Origin: Nymphalis io
Lineage: Eukaryota > Arthropoda > Insecta > Lepidoptera > Nymphalidae
Length of the DNA: 64,000 nucleotides
Assembly (NCBI RefSeq): GCF_905147045.1
Contig: NC_065904.1
Span: forward strand, 8,060,001-8,124,000
Direction of reading: 5' to 3'
Part shown: piece after piece, positions 1 through 9,985 of the stretch
Layout: each line of letters begins with the position of its first letter
Numbering within the stretch: the first letter of the stretch is position 1
Program-made: the position numbers and the translations under genes
The notes under the pieces: generated by a model
The model's database searches: none
What the model was told of the DNA's origin: nothing
Seen by the model: the letters and a program-made list of their open reading frames with translations, nothing else

Positions 1-566
1 ACGTGAAGCGAGCGACGTATTGCCACGATAGGGATGGGCAAAGTGTGGAGGCGTGTTTCCCCAATGGAAAAATACACTGACCCGCCGGACGGAAGGGCCC
101 CCGAACCCCCCCGGAAGTGGCCGCCGGGACCCCACCTTCCAGTCACCAACCGGCACGACGGTCCACCCCGAGATTATGCGTGGCCTGGTGGGGCAGCCTC
201 GTGAGCTGGTTAGGTACGCTCGGGCCCCTGTACTGGAAACAGCCGTTTCTTCGGGTCTCAATGTCCGGCAGGTCAATACAGTTTCCCCCGGCATTGGTTC
301 AACAGCCGTCTCCATTGGACCAACACCCATTGCGGCAATACTCGCTCGGGCACTGGCTGTACACTGGCTGACCTCGAAACGCGGCTGCAAGCCACTTCAC
401 GAGTTTTTCACCATGCGTACGGTGGTAACAAGCCAGGCGGATGTTAGCATCCTACCACCAGGTGAGCAAATGGTCGCTCAGATATCCCTTAGTCGCCTCT
501 TACAACACCCATGGGAAAGAGAGGGGCAGTGAAATGTATTCTTTCTCCGTGACTGCATGGACGTGC
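1..566 (+). mobile_element. Non-LTR retrotransposon 3' end (family E, copy 1)
   Basis: This stretch is much richer in G+C than the rest of the window. It ends in a block (about 485-565) containing TCGCCTCTTACAACACCCAT and GAGAGGGGCAGTG, which resembles the conserved 3' region of lepidopteran LINEs as I recall it. The last 222 bases (344-565) recur almost unchanged at 656-877, which shows it is a repeat. A 159-codon reading frame crosses it (53-532), but the frame shows no reverse transcriptase, endonuclease or gag motif, so I treat it as 3' untranslated or degraded terminal sequence. The element runs off the left edge, so its 5' side is unknown. The LINE clade (R1, Jockey or CR1) is not resolved. 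Confidence 0.6.
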
Positions 567-655
567 TAGTTTTTTTTGGCTGTATCCATGTTTTGTATAA
601 TTTTTTTCTTTTTGTGGTGTACGATAAAGTATAAGGTAAAGTACTTTTTATTGCC

Positions 656-877
656 ACTCGCTCGGGCACTGGCTGTACGCTGGCTGACCACGAAACGCAG
701 CTGCAAGCCACTTCACGAGTTTTTCACTATGCGTACGGTGGTAACAAGCCAGGCGGATGTTTAACATCCTACCACCAGATGAGCAGATGGTCGCTCAGAT
801 ATCCCTTAGTCGCCTCTTACGACACCCATGGGAACGAGAGGGGCAGTGAAATGTATTCTTTCTCCGTCACTACACGG
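656..877 (+). mobile_element. Non-LTR retrotransposon 3' end (family E, copy 2, 5'-truncated)
   Basis: This is a second copy of the terminal 222 bases of the preceding element in the same orientation, starting abruptly at ACTCGCTCGGGC and ending at CACTACACGG. It is followed by a T-rich then A-rich tract. Abrupt 5' truncation with a conserved 3' end is typical of LINE insertion. The 90 bp between the copies (566-655) is AT-rich and unrelated. Confidence 0.6.
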
Positions 878-1979
878 ATAATTTTTTTTTTTAAATAAAA
901 GGATTTTCAAATGTGGATTACTGGATATATCTTTTATCCTACTCTTAAAATAAAAGAGGGCTTAAAAACATACATTTCTACAGCGGTGTCTTAAGATCAA
1001 TTCAATTAACTCATATATTTTTAACTAATTTAAAAAATATAGGTATATGAAAGTCAATACCTTTTAACTGGTAGCGGTACTCCATGGTAAGTGGCTAGTC
1101 AATGAGATCAAACAAAAGTATAGCAGCATCTGTGATCAATCACGTGTCAAACCTGAGTAGCAGATTTCACAATACGTCGTTTAGATTTTGTTTCTTTATT
1201 TTAAGAACGAAATAACCGTGAAAAATTACAGGAAAAGATGACCATGGCACCGTTTCTGAGAAAAAAAGCGATGTTTAAGAGCTTAATACAGAAGATAAAT
1301 ATTTTTCTTATTTGTACTAATATGTAAAACTATCAAGTTTTGGGCAGATCATCAGTCATTAGTTATAAGAAATTGTAAATAATATCAAACATATATTCAA
1401 TATACTTCTTTCCTAAAAGAAGCATTTGATTGCAGCAGACAGCTTTTTTTCAATACGAAATATTTAATATATTTTCTAAATCAGTCTACGCAACCTTCAC
1501 TTATGTCGTTATATTTATATTTTTTGGCCGACTTTTGTTTAAGGGATGAGTGGCCCTCATCCCTTAAACTTGATCATTATAACGCTAAACACTCACTTTA
1601 AACAAATATTTCACGTGTCCAAGCTAAATTTCATAAAACTTTATTCCAAGAGTCTTACAGCTAATATATTGATGAACTTTAAAGCTTAGACTTAAAACGA
1701 AATCAAATCCGCTTAAGCATTATTTACGTAAATATCAAACTTCAGATTAAAGAACATAATATCATAATTACACGTAAGGCTAAGTTGAAAATGATTTTCG
1801 AAACTTTCAAACAACTTAGTGGGATTACAACGACGGATTTTTAACTAACTTCTTCGTCCCTCAAAAGTTTTCCGAGCCAAGTTTAAATACATATCTTATG
1901 GATCTCGTCAACTTTTAAATATAAAATATATTAGACGTATTATTATACGTGATAATAATATATAAATCAAACAATTTCC
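878..1979. other. AT-rich noncoding stretch
   Basis: I see no reading frame or exon-like pairing of splice sites here. The only structure is a perfect hairpin at 1537-1569 with 14-bp arms (GTTTAAGGGATGAG and its complement) around a 5-nt loop. It is probably intronic or intergenic. Confidence 0.5.
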
Positions 1980-2071
1980 GTAACAGCCTGTGAATGTCCC
2001 ACTGCTGGGCTAAAGGCCTCCTCTCCTCTATTTGAGGAGAAGGTTTGGAGCTTATTCCACCACGCTGCTCC
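1980..2071 (-). mobile_element. SINE family A, 3' fragment (minus)
   Basis: The 92 bases read on the minus strand as the 3' end of family A: GTGGTGGAATAAGCTCC, then CCCAGCAGTGGGACATTCAC, then CAGGCTGTTAC. The copy is truncated at its 5' side. It belongs to the young sub-variant with CTTTAGCCC and ACATTCACAGG. It forms a near-perfect inverted repeat with 2260-2351. Confidence 0.85.
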
Positions 2072-2148
2072 TTCTAGATTCTATTAAATTAATATTTTTT
2101 TTATCTTTTCGTGATAAGTATTATGGTTTTTATATAAAATATACATAA

Positions 2149-2351
2149 GTGATTATAATTCATCTCGTGCTTTACGATGAAGGAAAACATCGTGAGGAAA
2201 CCTGCATGTGTCTAATTTCACTGAAATTCTGCCACATGTCTATTCCACCAACCCGCATTGGAGCAGCGTGGTGGAATAAGCTCCAAACCTTCTCCTCAAA
2301 AAGAGGAGAGGAGGCCTTTAGCCCAGCAGTGGGACATTCACAGGCTGTTAC
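2149..2351 (+). mobile_element. SINE family A, 5'-truncated copy
   Basis: The copy begins inside the SINE body (TGATTATAATTCATCTCG) and runs to the 3' end CAGGCTGTTAC, with no tRNA-like head. The last 92 bases differ at one position from the inverted copy at 1980-2071. The reading frame that crosses it is only repeat sequence. Confidence 0.85.
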
Positions 2352-3266
2352 AATAATACATAAGTAGGTCGTTCTTATTATCTATTATCTAATATTAGTG
2401 GTAAGATTTCCTTATTACTTACCACTCCTCAAAGTATAATCTATTTAATGAAAATAAATACAGAAAACGTGACAATACCACACTTTTACAATTAAAATCG
2501 AGGTAAAAAAGGTAAATATAAATTGACAATCGGCGAAGCCATTGAAGACAAAAAAACAGGCTGATATTTTACCTTCATCTTTTATTAGTCGCATAAAAAT
2601 TACATACTTTTATAAACAAAAATTATTTATTTATATAAGTATTTTTACTTTTAAATAAAAAAAAACTATCATTAAATTGTAAGTTAATAAGGATAAATTA
2701 TTATTTTGTTAAAGTTTTGCTGGACGAGTATTTATTAAAGTGACAGTTTGGCAGTTATCGAAGCAATCGTATGTATAGCAAATATTAATATACAAACCAC
2801 CATGTTTTTATTATTGATGCATCCTTGAATTTCATATTTATATTTTGAGATACGATTAAGAAATGCTATTAAAGTACCGTAATCGCTCTCCGGTCCTCAG
2901 AAAATATGTTTATTAGATCTTGTTTACGTAAATTGGGTACAAACGAAAAGAGGGATTGAATATATATATCGATATAAAAAAATTTGTAAGCATTTTCATA
3001 TGTTGAATAATTTTTATTTAATTAAAAGTTTTCCCTAACATCATTGAATTGAAAATAAGTAATATTTATTGGTTAGGCGTCATCTAGTTCGGCTCGTATT
3101 AGTTTCAACCCAAGGGTTATTATAGTTCAATAGAATTCCCAAAAAGCAAAGTGAAGATATATACATCAAAAATCAATCAACTTATTATTAAGGCGTTAAA
3201 ATATTATCAAGTACTTAGAAAACTTTAAATGATTAAAGGTAACTTTAAATAATATTCTTGTTTCAG
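2352..3266 (+). other. Probable intron upstream of the MGC exon
   Basis: The stretch is AT-rich with no ORF, and it ends in TTCTTGTTTCAG, a good splice acceptor, immediately before the coding exon. An upstream noncoding exon or promoter for that exon should exist, but I could not place one here or further left. Confidence 0.45.
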
Positions 3267-3578
3267 ATCTTAAAGATGACACAGAAGTGCGTCAGTGTTT
3301 GTGCCAAAGTGTAATGCCAATCAGTATGGGGTGTACGCCGAGTATGCTCTTAGACCATAAAAATCGCAGACGCGATAGCACAGGGTCACAAGAAGCGGCC
3401 TTGGCAAAAATTGCTCCAACACCTGTGTGCCAGAATAAAGCGGTGCAAGCCGCTAGAGCCCCACGTGCATCACTCGAATCAGACGGCTTCAGCATTCAGC
3501 TCTCCAGCAAAAAAGACAGTTATGTGTCACAAATGGGTAACAATTTTGCTACCCAATTGCACATAAAGAGGATTTCTG
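3267..3578 (+). CDS. N-terminal coding exon, PDE8-like (MGCTPS start)
   Basis: The exon follows TTCTTGTTTCAG and ends at TCTG before GTAAGT, so both splice sites are strong. The open frame continues to the acceptor, but the likely start is the ATG at 3326 (AGTATGG, A at -3 and G at +4). From there it gives 84 codons plus one leftover G (phase 1). The protein begins MGCTPSMLLDHKNRRRDS. Gly2 and Cys3 fit N-myristoylation with palmitoylation, and RRDS is a PKA-type site. Vertebrate PDE8A and PDE8B begin MGCAPSIH, and that match is the only basis for the family suggestion. No REC, PAS or HD phosphodiesterase domain lies in this exon, so the identity is tentative. A 12-codon upstream ORF starts at 3276 and its TAA overlaps a second in-frame ATG at 3314 (TAATG). 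An ATG-3314 product (MPISMGC...) would lose the myristoylation site. Base and codon use are clearly richer than the flanking introns. Confidence 0.6.
3276..3314 (+). promoter_or_regulatory. Upstream ORF in the MGC exon
   Basis: ATG at 3276 opens a 12-codon frame (MTQKCVSVCAKV) that ends at TAA 3312-3314. That stop shares its last base with the ATG at 3314. This arrangement can favour reinitiation and may influence whether ATG 3314 or ATG 3326 is used. The effect is inferred; the overlap itself is seen. Confidence 0.4.
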
Positions 3579-4026
3579 GTAAGTTTTGCAATTAATTAAT
3601 TTAAATGATTTCAGCTTCTGACTTTAATTAGAATAAGTTATATAAGAATTTTCTACTTTGGGCCGTTATTTCTTATATAATATCATAAAAAATAATCATT
3701 TTTTCGATGTAACTTGATACTTGGTTCTGGTCTTCACTGTGCAAATACGCGTCGAATGAAATTGTTATGAAGTCGATATTACCATTATGAAGTATGTAAA
3801 GAATAACAAAATGAAGTCACACACGCGCTCACACAAACGTGAACTAGGAGATTGTCTGTAATTGCATTTCTTTCACTTTCGAGCAAATAAAGTATAATAA
3901 AAATAAGTTCAATATACTAAAATAGAGTCCTATGACCGATTTTTGGCCACGGTGGCCAATCTCAAAGACTAGCCAACTGTACAGCAGATATTAAATTACA
4001 CTAGCATAATTATATTGAACTTGGTG

Positions 4027-4492
4027 TATTTATTATTAGGGCACCAAAGTAGCTTTTCTGCAAGCCCGTCTAGTTTGTTCTTCTTCTTCTTCTTTTGCCT
4101 AGCGTTTTCCCGGCCTAGTAATGCCAGGGTCGGCTTTCATGCATCTATGCCTCCACTTTGCCCGATCTAAAGCGTCCTCCTTAGTGAGGTCGTGCTCTCT
4201 CATATCGTCCCTCACAACATCGAGCCAGCGCTTCTTATTATACTTATTACTATTACTACCGCCAAACAACAATATTTAGTACTGTTGTTTTCCGATTTGA
4301 AGGATGAGCTAATGTATCTATAGGCATAAGGGACATAACATCTTAATTTCCAAGGTTGGTGGCAAGTTGGCGTTGTAAGTTATGGTTAATATTTCTTACA
4401 ACGTCAATGTCTGCACGGTGGTAAGTGATAAGCAAGGTACTGAGTAAAGATGGCCCATTTGCCAGTTTACCTGTCGATTTATATAAAAAAAC
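4027..4492 (+). mobile_element. Family B element split by an RTE insertion
   Basis: The left piece (4027-4076) matches the family B start, with CTGCAAGCCCGTCTAG. The rest resumes at about 4250 with CCGCCAAACAACAATAT and continues through AAGGTTGGTGG and TCAATGTCTG to a degraded TGGCCCATTTGCC end and A-rich tail at 4492. The middle is replaced by an RTE reverse transcriptase fragment, so the LINE piece landed in an older B copy. Confidence 0.7.
4084..4236 (-). mobile_element. RTE-type LINE, reverse transcriptase C-terminus
   Basis: On the minus strand, 4236 to 4099 is open and encodes KKRWLDVVRDDMREHDLT followed by KEDALDRAKWRHR, ending in TAG at 4099-4101. The pattern of basic residues, then W, DVVRDDM, and a terminal A-L-D-R-A-K-W block is the C-terminal tail seen in RTE/BovB-like and related insect non-LTR polyproteins. 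Beyond the stop lies a short tail of GAAGAAGAAGAA repeats. Only about 46 codons remain, so the element is a dead, heavily 5'-truncated copy. The frame is still unbroken, which suggests moderate age. Confidence 0.75.
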
Positions 4493-5417
4493 AAGCGTAT
4501 GCTCAAACAAACGGTTATTTTATAATACGATCAACGGCTCGACATGCTTAATGAAAAATTGGACGTTTTTTTGTCCAATCCGGGATTTACAGTAAGAATT
4601 TTTAACCTTGTAAGTTAGTCTCTTGAGTAACAAAGAAGTTATGAAATATTGACTAAGTAAGTGTACCAATTGCGTGTCTACCTTTTTTGAGATATTTAGA
4701 GATTCTGTAATTACAAAATTTGTTGCTGGTATTGATTTTTATACGATAGCTGTTAATAATAAATGAGCTTTCTGTTAACTTAAATTGACATAAACCTATC
4801 ATAACGAAGCTTGATGATAATTTTATGGCCTATTTTCATCAAAATATTCGCAATTTAATTATTTCACAGTGAGATATTGATTGTTCTCTTTCGAATTGTT
4901 ATATCTATTATTCTATTTTGTTTTAACGATAATTAAAAGAATCGGGAGAGTCCAGGCCAGACCAGTAACCGAAAATTGTAAATTCAAATTCGGACATACA
5001 TCACAAGAGTGAGGGCGTTGTGCGTTGCGTCATTGCAATGTTATGATTTCAACGCATTGAGTCTCACACGATCACTGTGGAATGAAAAAAATTACGCCGG
5101 TACACGAGTCGCAGCGCTCAGCATGTAGGGTGTGTCATGACAGACTTTAACAGTATAAACAATATTGCACTGCGTAGCGTTACCAGTCCGGCGCTGCGAC
5201 ACCACACCCTCCCCGTTTCGTTTCTCTGGTTTCCGTTTCCAGAAGGTGTTTCCAAAGTGTTTCATCGTCAGAGGACAGGGCAGCATGTGGCATTATTTCC
5301 AAGGACATTGTATGAAATACGAAAGTGCGTCAATGCTCAGTTGTCGCAACGCAGTAAACCACACCCGTGTAGCCTCACTGTTAGATCTCATGTGCTTTGT
5401 TTTTATTTTTAAATATA
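4493..5417. other. Unassigned region with a GC-richer patch
   Basis: The first half is AT-rich and featureless. From about 4950 to 5400 the base composition becomes more balanced, and several overlapping frames of 64-100 codons appear on both strands. None shows a recognised motif, splice pairing or a persuasive composition. It could be an old repeat or transposon piece. I assign no gene. Confidence 0.4.
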
Positions 5418-5476
5418 CATTCATCATCATTTCGATAGATGCAGGTAACCTGCATCTATCGAAATGATGATGAATG
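5418..5476. repeat. Perfect 29-bp-arm hairpin at a SINE start
   Basis: Bases 5418-5446 are the exact reverse complement of 5448-5476, separated by a single A. The right arm begins ACCTGCAT, which is internal family A SINE sequence, so the left arm is an inverted copy of the first SINE bases. Confidence 0.9.
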
Positions 5477-5528
5477 AAATTCTGCCATATGTGCACCAAT
5501 TCACGCTGGAGTCGTGTGCTGGAAACTA
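5448..5528 (+). mobile_element. SINE family A, short diverged fragment
   Basis: ACCTGCAT is followed by GAAATTCTGCCATATGTG and a degraded ACGCTGGAG...GTGCTGGAA segment. This lines up with the middle of family A. It is truncated on both sides and carries the inverted duplication at its 5' end. Confidence 0.6.
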
Positions 5529-5705
5529 AAATTCTGAACCAAGATTTTTTTTATAATCACCTATTTGTATGATATATTAATAACCATTATTACTAGTATA
5601 ATTTATAACATTTTTATATTTTATTAGTCCGATGTTTTGTGTTCATGGAAACATCTTGTACGTATAATTTAAATTACAAAATTGAATCAAACTATACATT
5701 AGATA

Positions 5706-5711
5706 TTTATT
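5706..5711 (-). terminator. Polyadenylation signal AATAAA (minus strand)
   Basis: The minus strand reads AATAAA about 40 bases past the stop codon of the 5751-6104 exon. That is the expected layout for a short 3' UTR. Confidence 0.4.
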
Positions 5712-5750
5712 TAAGAAACGTATTTAAATTAAATATACACCAATAGAGAG

Positions 5751-6104
5751 TTAACCATACGGATTACGTGTCAATGGTTTCCATTTCATTTCTCCTACCG
5801 AACGATCCGGTGGTTGCAAGTTCGTGGCGTCTTCGTCTACAGTCTTACGAATTATTTCATTGACAATAGATTTAAAGTCTCTATAGAGACAAACTGTTAT
5901 ATTATCTTCAAATGGACAATATTGCAATGACTTGTATAAAGCGATTCTTTCTAATATTTTCTTCAAAGTCTTAACTTCAATCGGAACCGGTAGTCTGTAA
6001 GGATCCCAATTAGTAATATAAAACTTTTTAATTTCTTTTGTTTTCTTGGTGTTTATCTTCTGTTTTTGACTGATTGAATCTTTAAGAAGACACAATAGTA
6101 GCAA
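5751..6104 (-). CDS. 3'-terminal coding exon of an unidentified gene
   Basis: On the minus strand, a T-rich tract ending AAATTTCAG leads directly into an open frame of 117 codons that ends at TAA (5751-5753). The frame continues only a few codons upstream of the AG before a stop and contains no ATG there, so an upstream exon in phase 0 is required. The residues are lysine-rich at first (KQKINTKKTKEIKKFY), then TNWDPYRLPVPIEVK, and the C-terminus is GEMKWKPLTRNPYG. There is no signal peptide or membrane segment in this part, and I do not recognise the family. Composition and word choice look far more protein-like than chance frames in this AT-rich DNA. I looked for the preceding exon at higher coordinates. 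The GTAAGT donor at 6537-6532 is in the wrong phase, so the partner exon is unplaced. It could also be an orphaned exon of a decayed gene. Confidence 0.5.
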   Translation of the reverse strand: MLLLCLLKDSISQKQKINTKKTKEIKKFYITNWDPYRLPVPIEVKTLKKILERIALYKSLQYCPFEDNITVCLYRDFKSIVNEIIRKTVDEDATNLQPPDRSVGEMKWKPLTRNPYG

Positions 6105-6120
6105 CTGAAATTTAAAAAAA

Positions 6121-8980
6121 AATAGGTGCAGTGCAAAGTTTTATAAAATAAGTGTCGATTATCCGCGTTGCAATCACGAATCTATGAAAGATTGTACGTG
6201 TCCACTTTTCCATCTATCCACCTTTTCACACGTCCATTTATCTACACGTCCCGCACACCAATCGACATCGACCTATCAACCTCTACGACATACGTACTTA
6301 CCTATTTTTCCATGTCCTGCTACCTATTATTCTATATAGATGTTTTAAAAAAATAAGTCGTTTCATATTTTAACTTTATTTTGCACCGAACTTTGCAGTC
6401 CGATATTATATATATAATAAAAAATGTTCATGTTTGCTCTTTAAATATATTTACAAAAAAAAATTAGCCGTCACAGGGCTGGCAGATGTGACACATCGAA
6501 ATTTATGGTAATTGAAAGAATGTGTAATTACTTACGAAAAGCAATAAATATTGAGTAAAATAAATAAAACATGGGCTTTCCTTGATAAAATTAATATATT
6601 TTTCATATTAATATATAGCAACGAAATAATAAAATACACGCGCCATACAATGTATAAGAGAGCGTCATGCCGTTTGCTGCCACGGCATGCGCCAATAGAA
6701 GTTTCACAACAAAAAGGCAAAACTAGTAACGCTTCTAGGTCAAGCTCAGTGCTTACGGTTCGAAACGCTTAAGCTGTATTTAAGAGATTTTGTGTTATAC
6801 ATGCAGATCTATGTGTGATGTTATGACGAGGGCGCGGCGGAAGTTTTTTTTCTTTATATAACTATTTGAAGAATACATTCCATCCATTTAAACAATCCAT
6901 GTTTGTAGTAGTTAAAAGAAGACATTTTTTCAGAAGTTGCAGTTTGCAATAAGTATTTATAATTTACTTTAACTTTACTTTTTCTTTGCGGCCATTTTAA
7001 ACTTAATATTTATTTATGTTTATAATAGATGTTATTATAAAGTTTGAGAAAGTTTTCGCTCAATCTAACCGAGATGACACTGGCTTAAAAGGCCTACGTA
7101 TGGTGTATTTGACGAAAAAAAAATTCATTAATTATACTATTTTAAGGACCGGACACACGTGTTACGTGCGCTAAGGGAAAGAAACGGAAATGGCCTCGAA
7201 GTGAAAGTGGGATGTGACTAACTTTAAAGAAGGATCAATGACTCAATCTCACCCGCTTCGCTTAACAGCGTAGGTTTTTAAAAGTTTAACCCTCTTCATA
7301 AAAACAGTTCTATAACATAAATACTTCATTGGTTGTTTTTACATCTCCATCAATCATTATTGGGGGTCTAACGTACCCACTGAAAAGGTTTTTACCTACT
7401 ACTTGTTCTATTCAAATGAAACCACTCAATCGGTTCGGTGGTTTGATTTGCATGATTTGATTTTCTAAGTTAACTTTTATATAATTTAAGTATTCTGGAA
7501 TATACATTATATTACTGATTATGCAGTCGGGAGGCCTAACAAACTTGAGTTTGTTATTTGTATCATGGTTATGTCTAGCACAACTTCTTACAAGATTGAT
7601 TAAAAACTCTTATTACCAAAAAATATATATGTACAGAGTACACAGCAACAATATTTCTTACGCACATACTTTGTTGTTTATGGTTATTAAGCAAATAAAT
7701 AGTCGTTACTCACCCATATATATAATTTCATTTGAAAATTTTTAAAACCACTGAATAAGAAAATATTCAAGTCCTTAATGACTAAGAAATAATACATGAA
7801 GTGGAGTTTAATCAATTATGTATTACTCTGCAAGATCGTTGCATAAATTTCACACATTAATGCATCAAGTTTCATATTTACGGAGTTGGAAAATTAATTT
7901 AAATCATAATTACAGAAGTGTCAAACTTAAAGCTATTATAATCGATTTTTATTTATCGATTTTATAATTAATCGCAATAATTTAACTTGTGAACGTGTCA
8001 ATGAACGGAGAGGACCTCGTTCCTGTTTTTCATGAGATAAAGTATCTCCGACACAAGGTGAGGTTATAAGATGTCACCTCCGTTATGTTTGGCTGTAGGA
8101 AGTCACGTTCGATATAGCGGACGGACATAACGCTTATCTGTCATATTGTCCTCGATTTACTCTCTGTTGCATATCTAGTATTTGCCAATGAAATATTAGT
8201 TTGGCCTTCAAACTAAAAAAATCATATCTTGATTTTTATTCATGGATTTTGATCGATCACTGTTCTTGTTTGAATCGAAAATGATTTCAATCAAAAATAG
8301 GTTTAATAAAAGCACGTATCGACAATTTTTAATTAATTTCCCTTGTTTCTTTATTTTCAATCAAAAAATTGGTTAACATCTAGAAAAACCGATTTATAAC
8401 GACATAAAACTGACAAAATGTTTTTGAAAATGCGACATCGGCTTGTCAAGTACGATATTTGTTTCTTTTTTTTAAAACTTGTTAGAAACAATGTCGATTG
8501 TGTTATAAACAATATCTAAGCTTAACTAATGTAGCAATATTAAAAGATTCGTTATCCTTTCTATTCATACGTTACAAAGAAATGACAATATTTTTTATTC
8601 GTCTCAAATTAGTATAAATAATCGTATAGAATGTTCAATCGAATTTATCATATAGCTTAATAAAATAGTAACTATACAGCTAGCTTATAAAAATATTCGC
8701 TTTAAAAAGCCTCACCCACGGCCACTATATTTAGTGACGCTAAGCCACGCCTACGTACATTTCATTTTTGTTATTCAATTTAAAACGGCTTTCCAAGTTA
8801 AAAATATGTGATATAAACAAATACAAGCTCATATTTCATTCCTTAAGAAGAATAACAAAAATATAAGAGATTTTTTTTTAGTTGATGAATCTTTTATTTT
8901 TTTAGTTTGATCTATATTGGGTGTCACAAGTTTTTTTTTGTAATTGATACGAGTGGTATGTTAATATCCTGAATCTGAAT
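6121..8980. other. AT-rich noncoding stretch
   Basis: I found no supported gene. Short frames at 6168-6356, 6532-6720, 6551-6772 and 7521-7745 are biased to I, Y, F, K and N, or are antisense shadows. A slightly GC-richer patch at 7150-7260 and another at 8700-8760 have no recognisable content. Confidence 0.45.
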
Positions 8981-8989
8981 TTTTGCACT

Positions 8990-9075
8990 CGTGTCGGAGA
9001 CGGCAGTCTCATAGGATTATGAGAGTGAGAGAAAAGAGAGTGCACTCGTGTTTGCGATACGTAGCAGGTGTTTAA
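8990..9075 (+). mobile_element. SINE family D, partial copy
   Basis: GGATTATGAGAGTGAGAGA, AGAGAGTGCACTCGTG and TTTGCG match the body of family D. The head and tail are missing. Confidence 0.6.
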
Positions 9076-9139
9076 TGTCCCTGGGCCGCTGTGTCGTAAA
9101 TCGACCGCTTTAGGCGATCCACATACTTTTTGTCATTAT

Positions 9140-9475
9140 CCTAGTTGACTATATAAAGCCGCAGATCCTGAGGTTCTAGGTTCAAGCCCCTAGCTGGGCA
9201 AATAAAAAGTTATTGAGATTTACGTCGAAAAAAATCTCAGTAGTAGCCCGGAGTCTGGAAGTCGAGAGTGCTTACACTCCCCTACCTCGGAAAGCACGTA
9301 AAGCCATCGGTTCAGCGCCTAAACTCTATCCGTAATGGTTTGCAGGCACATCAGATTATGAGAGTGTAGGAATAGAGAACGAACTGTGCTTGCGCACTGT
9401 GCAATGTAATATGTCCTGCACAGATCTGTGTCACCTTTAAGAATGGTAACCGTTTCCGAAATCCGAAACTAAATT
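9140..9475 (+). mobile_element. SINE family D, near-complete copy
   Basis: This is the best copy of family D in the window. A tRNA-like head has GTTGACTATATAAAGCCGC and a B-box-like TAGGTTCAAGCCCCTAG. It is followed by GGGCAAATAAAAAGTTATTG, then CTCAGTAGTAGCCCGGAGTC, CTCGGAAAGCACGTAAAG and the GATTATGAGAGTGTAGGAA body. The other D copies were recognised by comparison with this one. Confidence 0.7.
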
Positions 9476-9685
9476 GCGAAGGTGTATCTGATTTTCTTAC
9501 TACAATGATTAGATTTTAGATTTAGTCATTCATTTATTCGTTGATTATTTAGATATTGTATGATTTTCATTAGTTAACTTTTTTTTGTATCAACTGACAT
9601 ACGGTATCTTCATATTCATTATATATTTTATTTTAATTACTTATGTATTTGAATGATGGCTTGATGACTTCGGAAAACATTAAAA

Positions 9686-9985
9686 GTAACAGCCTGTGAA
9701 TGTCCCACTGCTGGGCTAAAGGCCTCCTCTCCTCTTTTTGAGGAGAAGGTTTGGAGCTTATTCCACCACGCTGCTCCAATGCGGGTTGGTGGAATACACA
9801 TGTGGCAGAATTTCAGTGAAATTAGACACATGCAGGTTTCCTCACGTTGTTTTCCTTCACCGTAAAGCACGAGATGAATTATAATCGCAAATTAAGCACA
9901 TGAAAATTCAGTGGTGCTTGCCCGGGTTCGAACCCACGATCGCCGGTTAGGATTCACGCGTTCTTACCACTAGGCCATCTCGGCT
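9686..9985 (-). mobile_element. SINE family A, full-length copy (minus)
   Basis: Read on the minus strand, it starts at the tRNA-like head AGCCGAGATGGCCTAGTGGT. It passes the B box GGTTCGAACCC and ends CAGGCTGTTAC. The head is about 75 nt and the body about 225 nt. It belongs to the young sub-variant (CTTTAGCCC, ACATTCACAGG). The crossing reading frame is repeat sequence. Confidence 0.9.

Noticed and set aside
53..532. 159-codon frame at the left edge as a gene
   Set aside because: It lies in a GC-rich LINE 3' end whose last third is repeated at 656-877. There are no protein motifs, and two frames compete.
6532..6720. Upstream exon for the 5751-6104 terminal exon
   Set aside because: It ends at a good GTAAGT donor, but the frame is left in phase 2. 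The 6104 acceptor needs phase 0, and joining gives an early stop.
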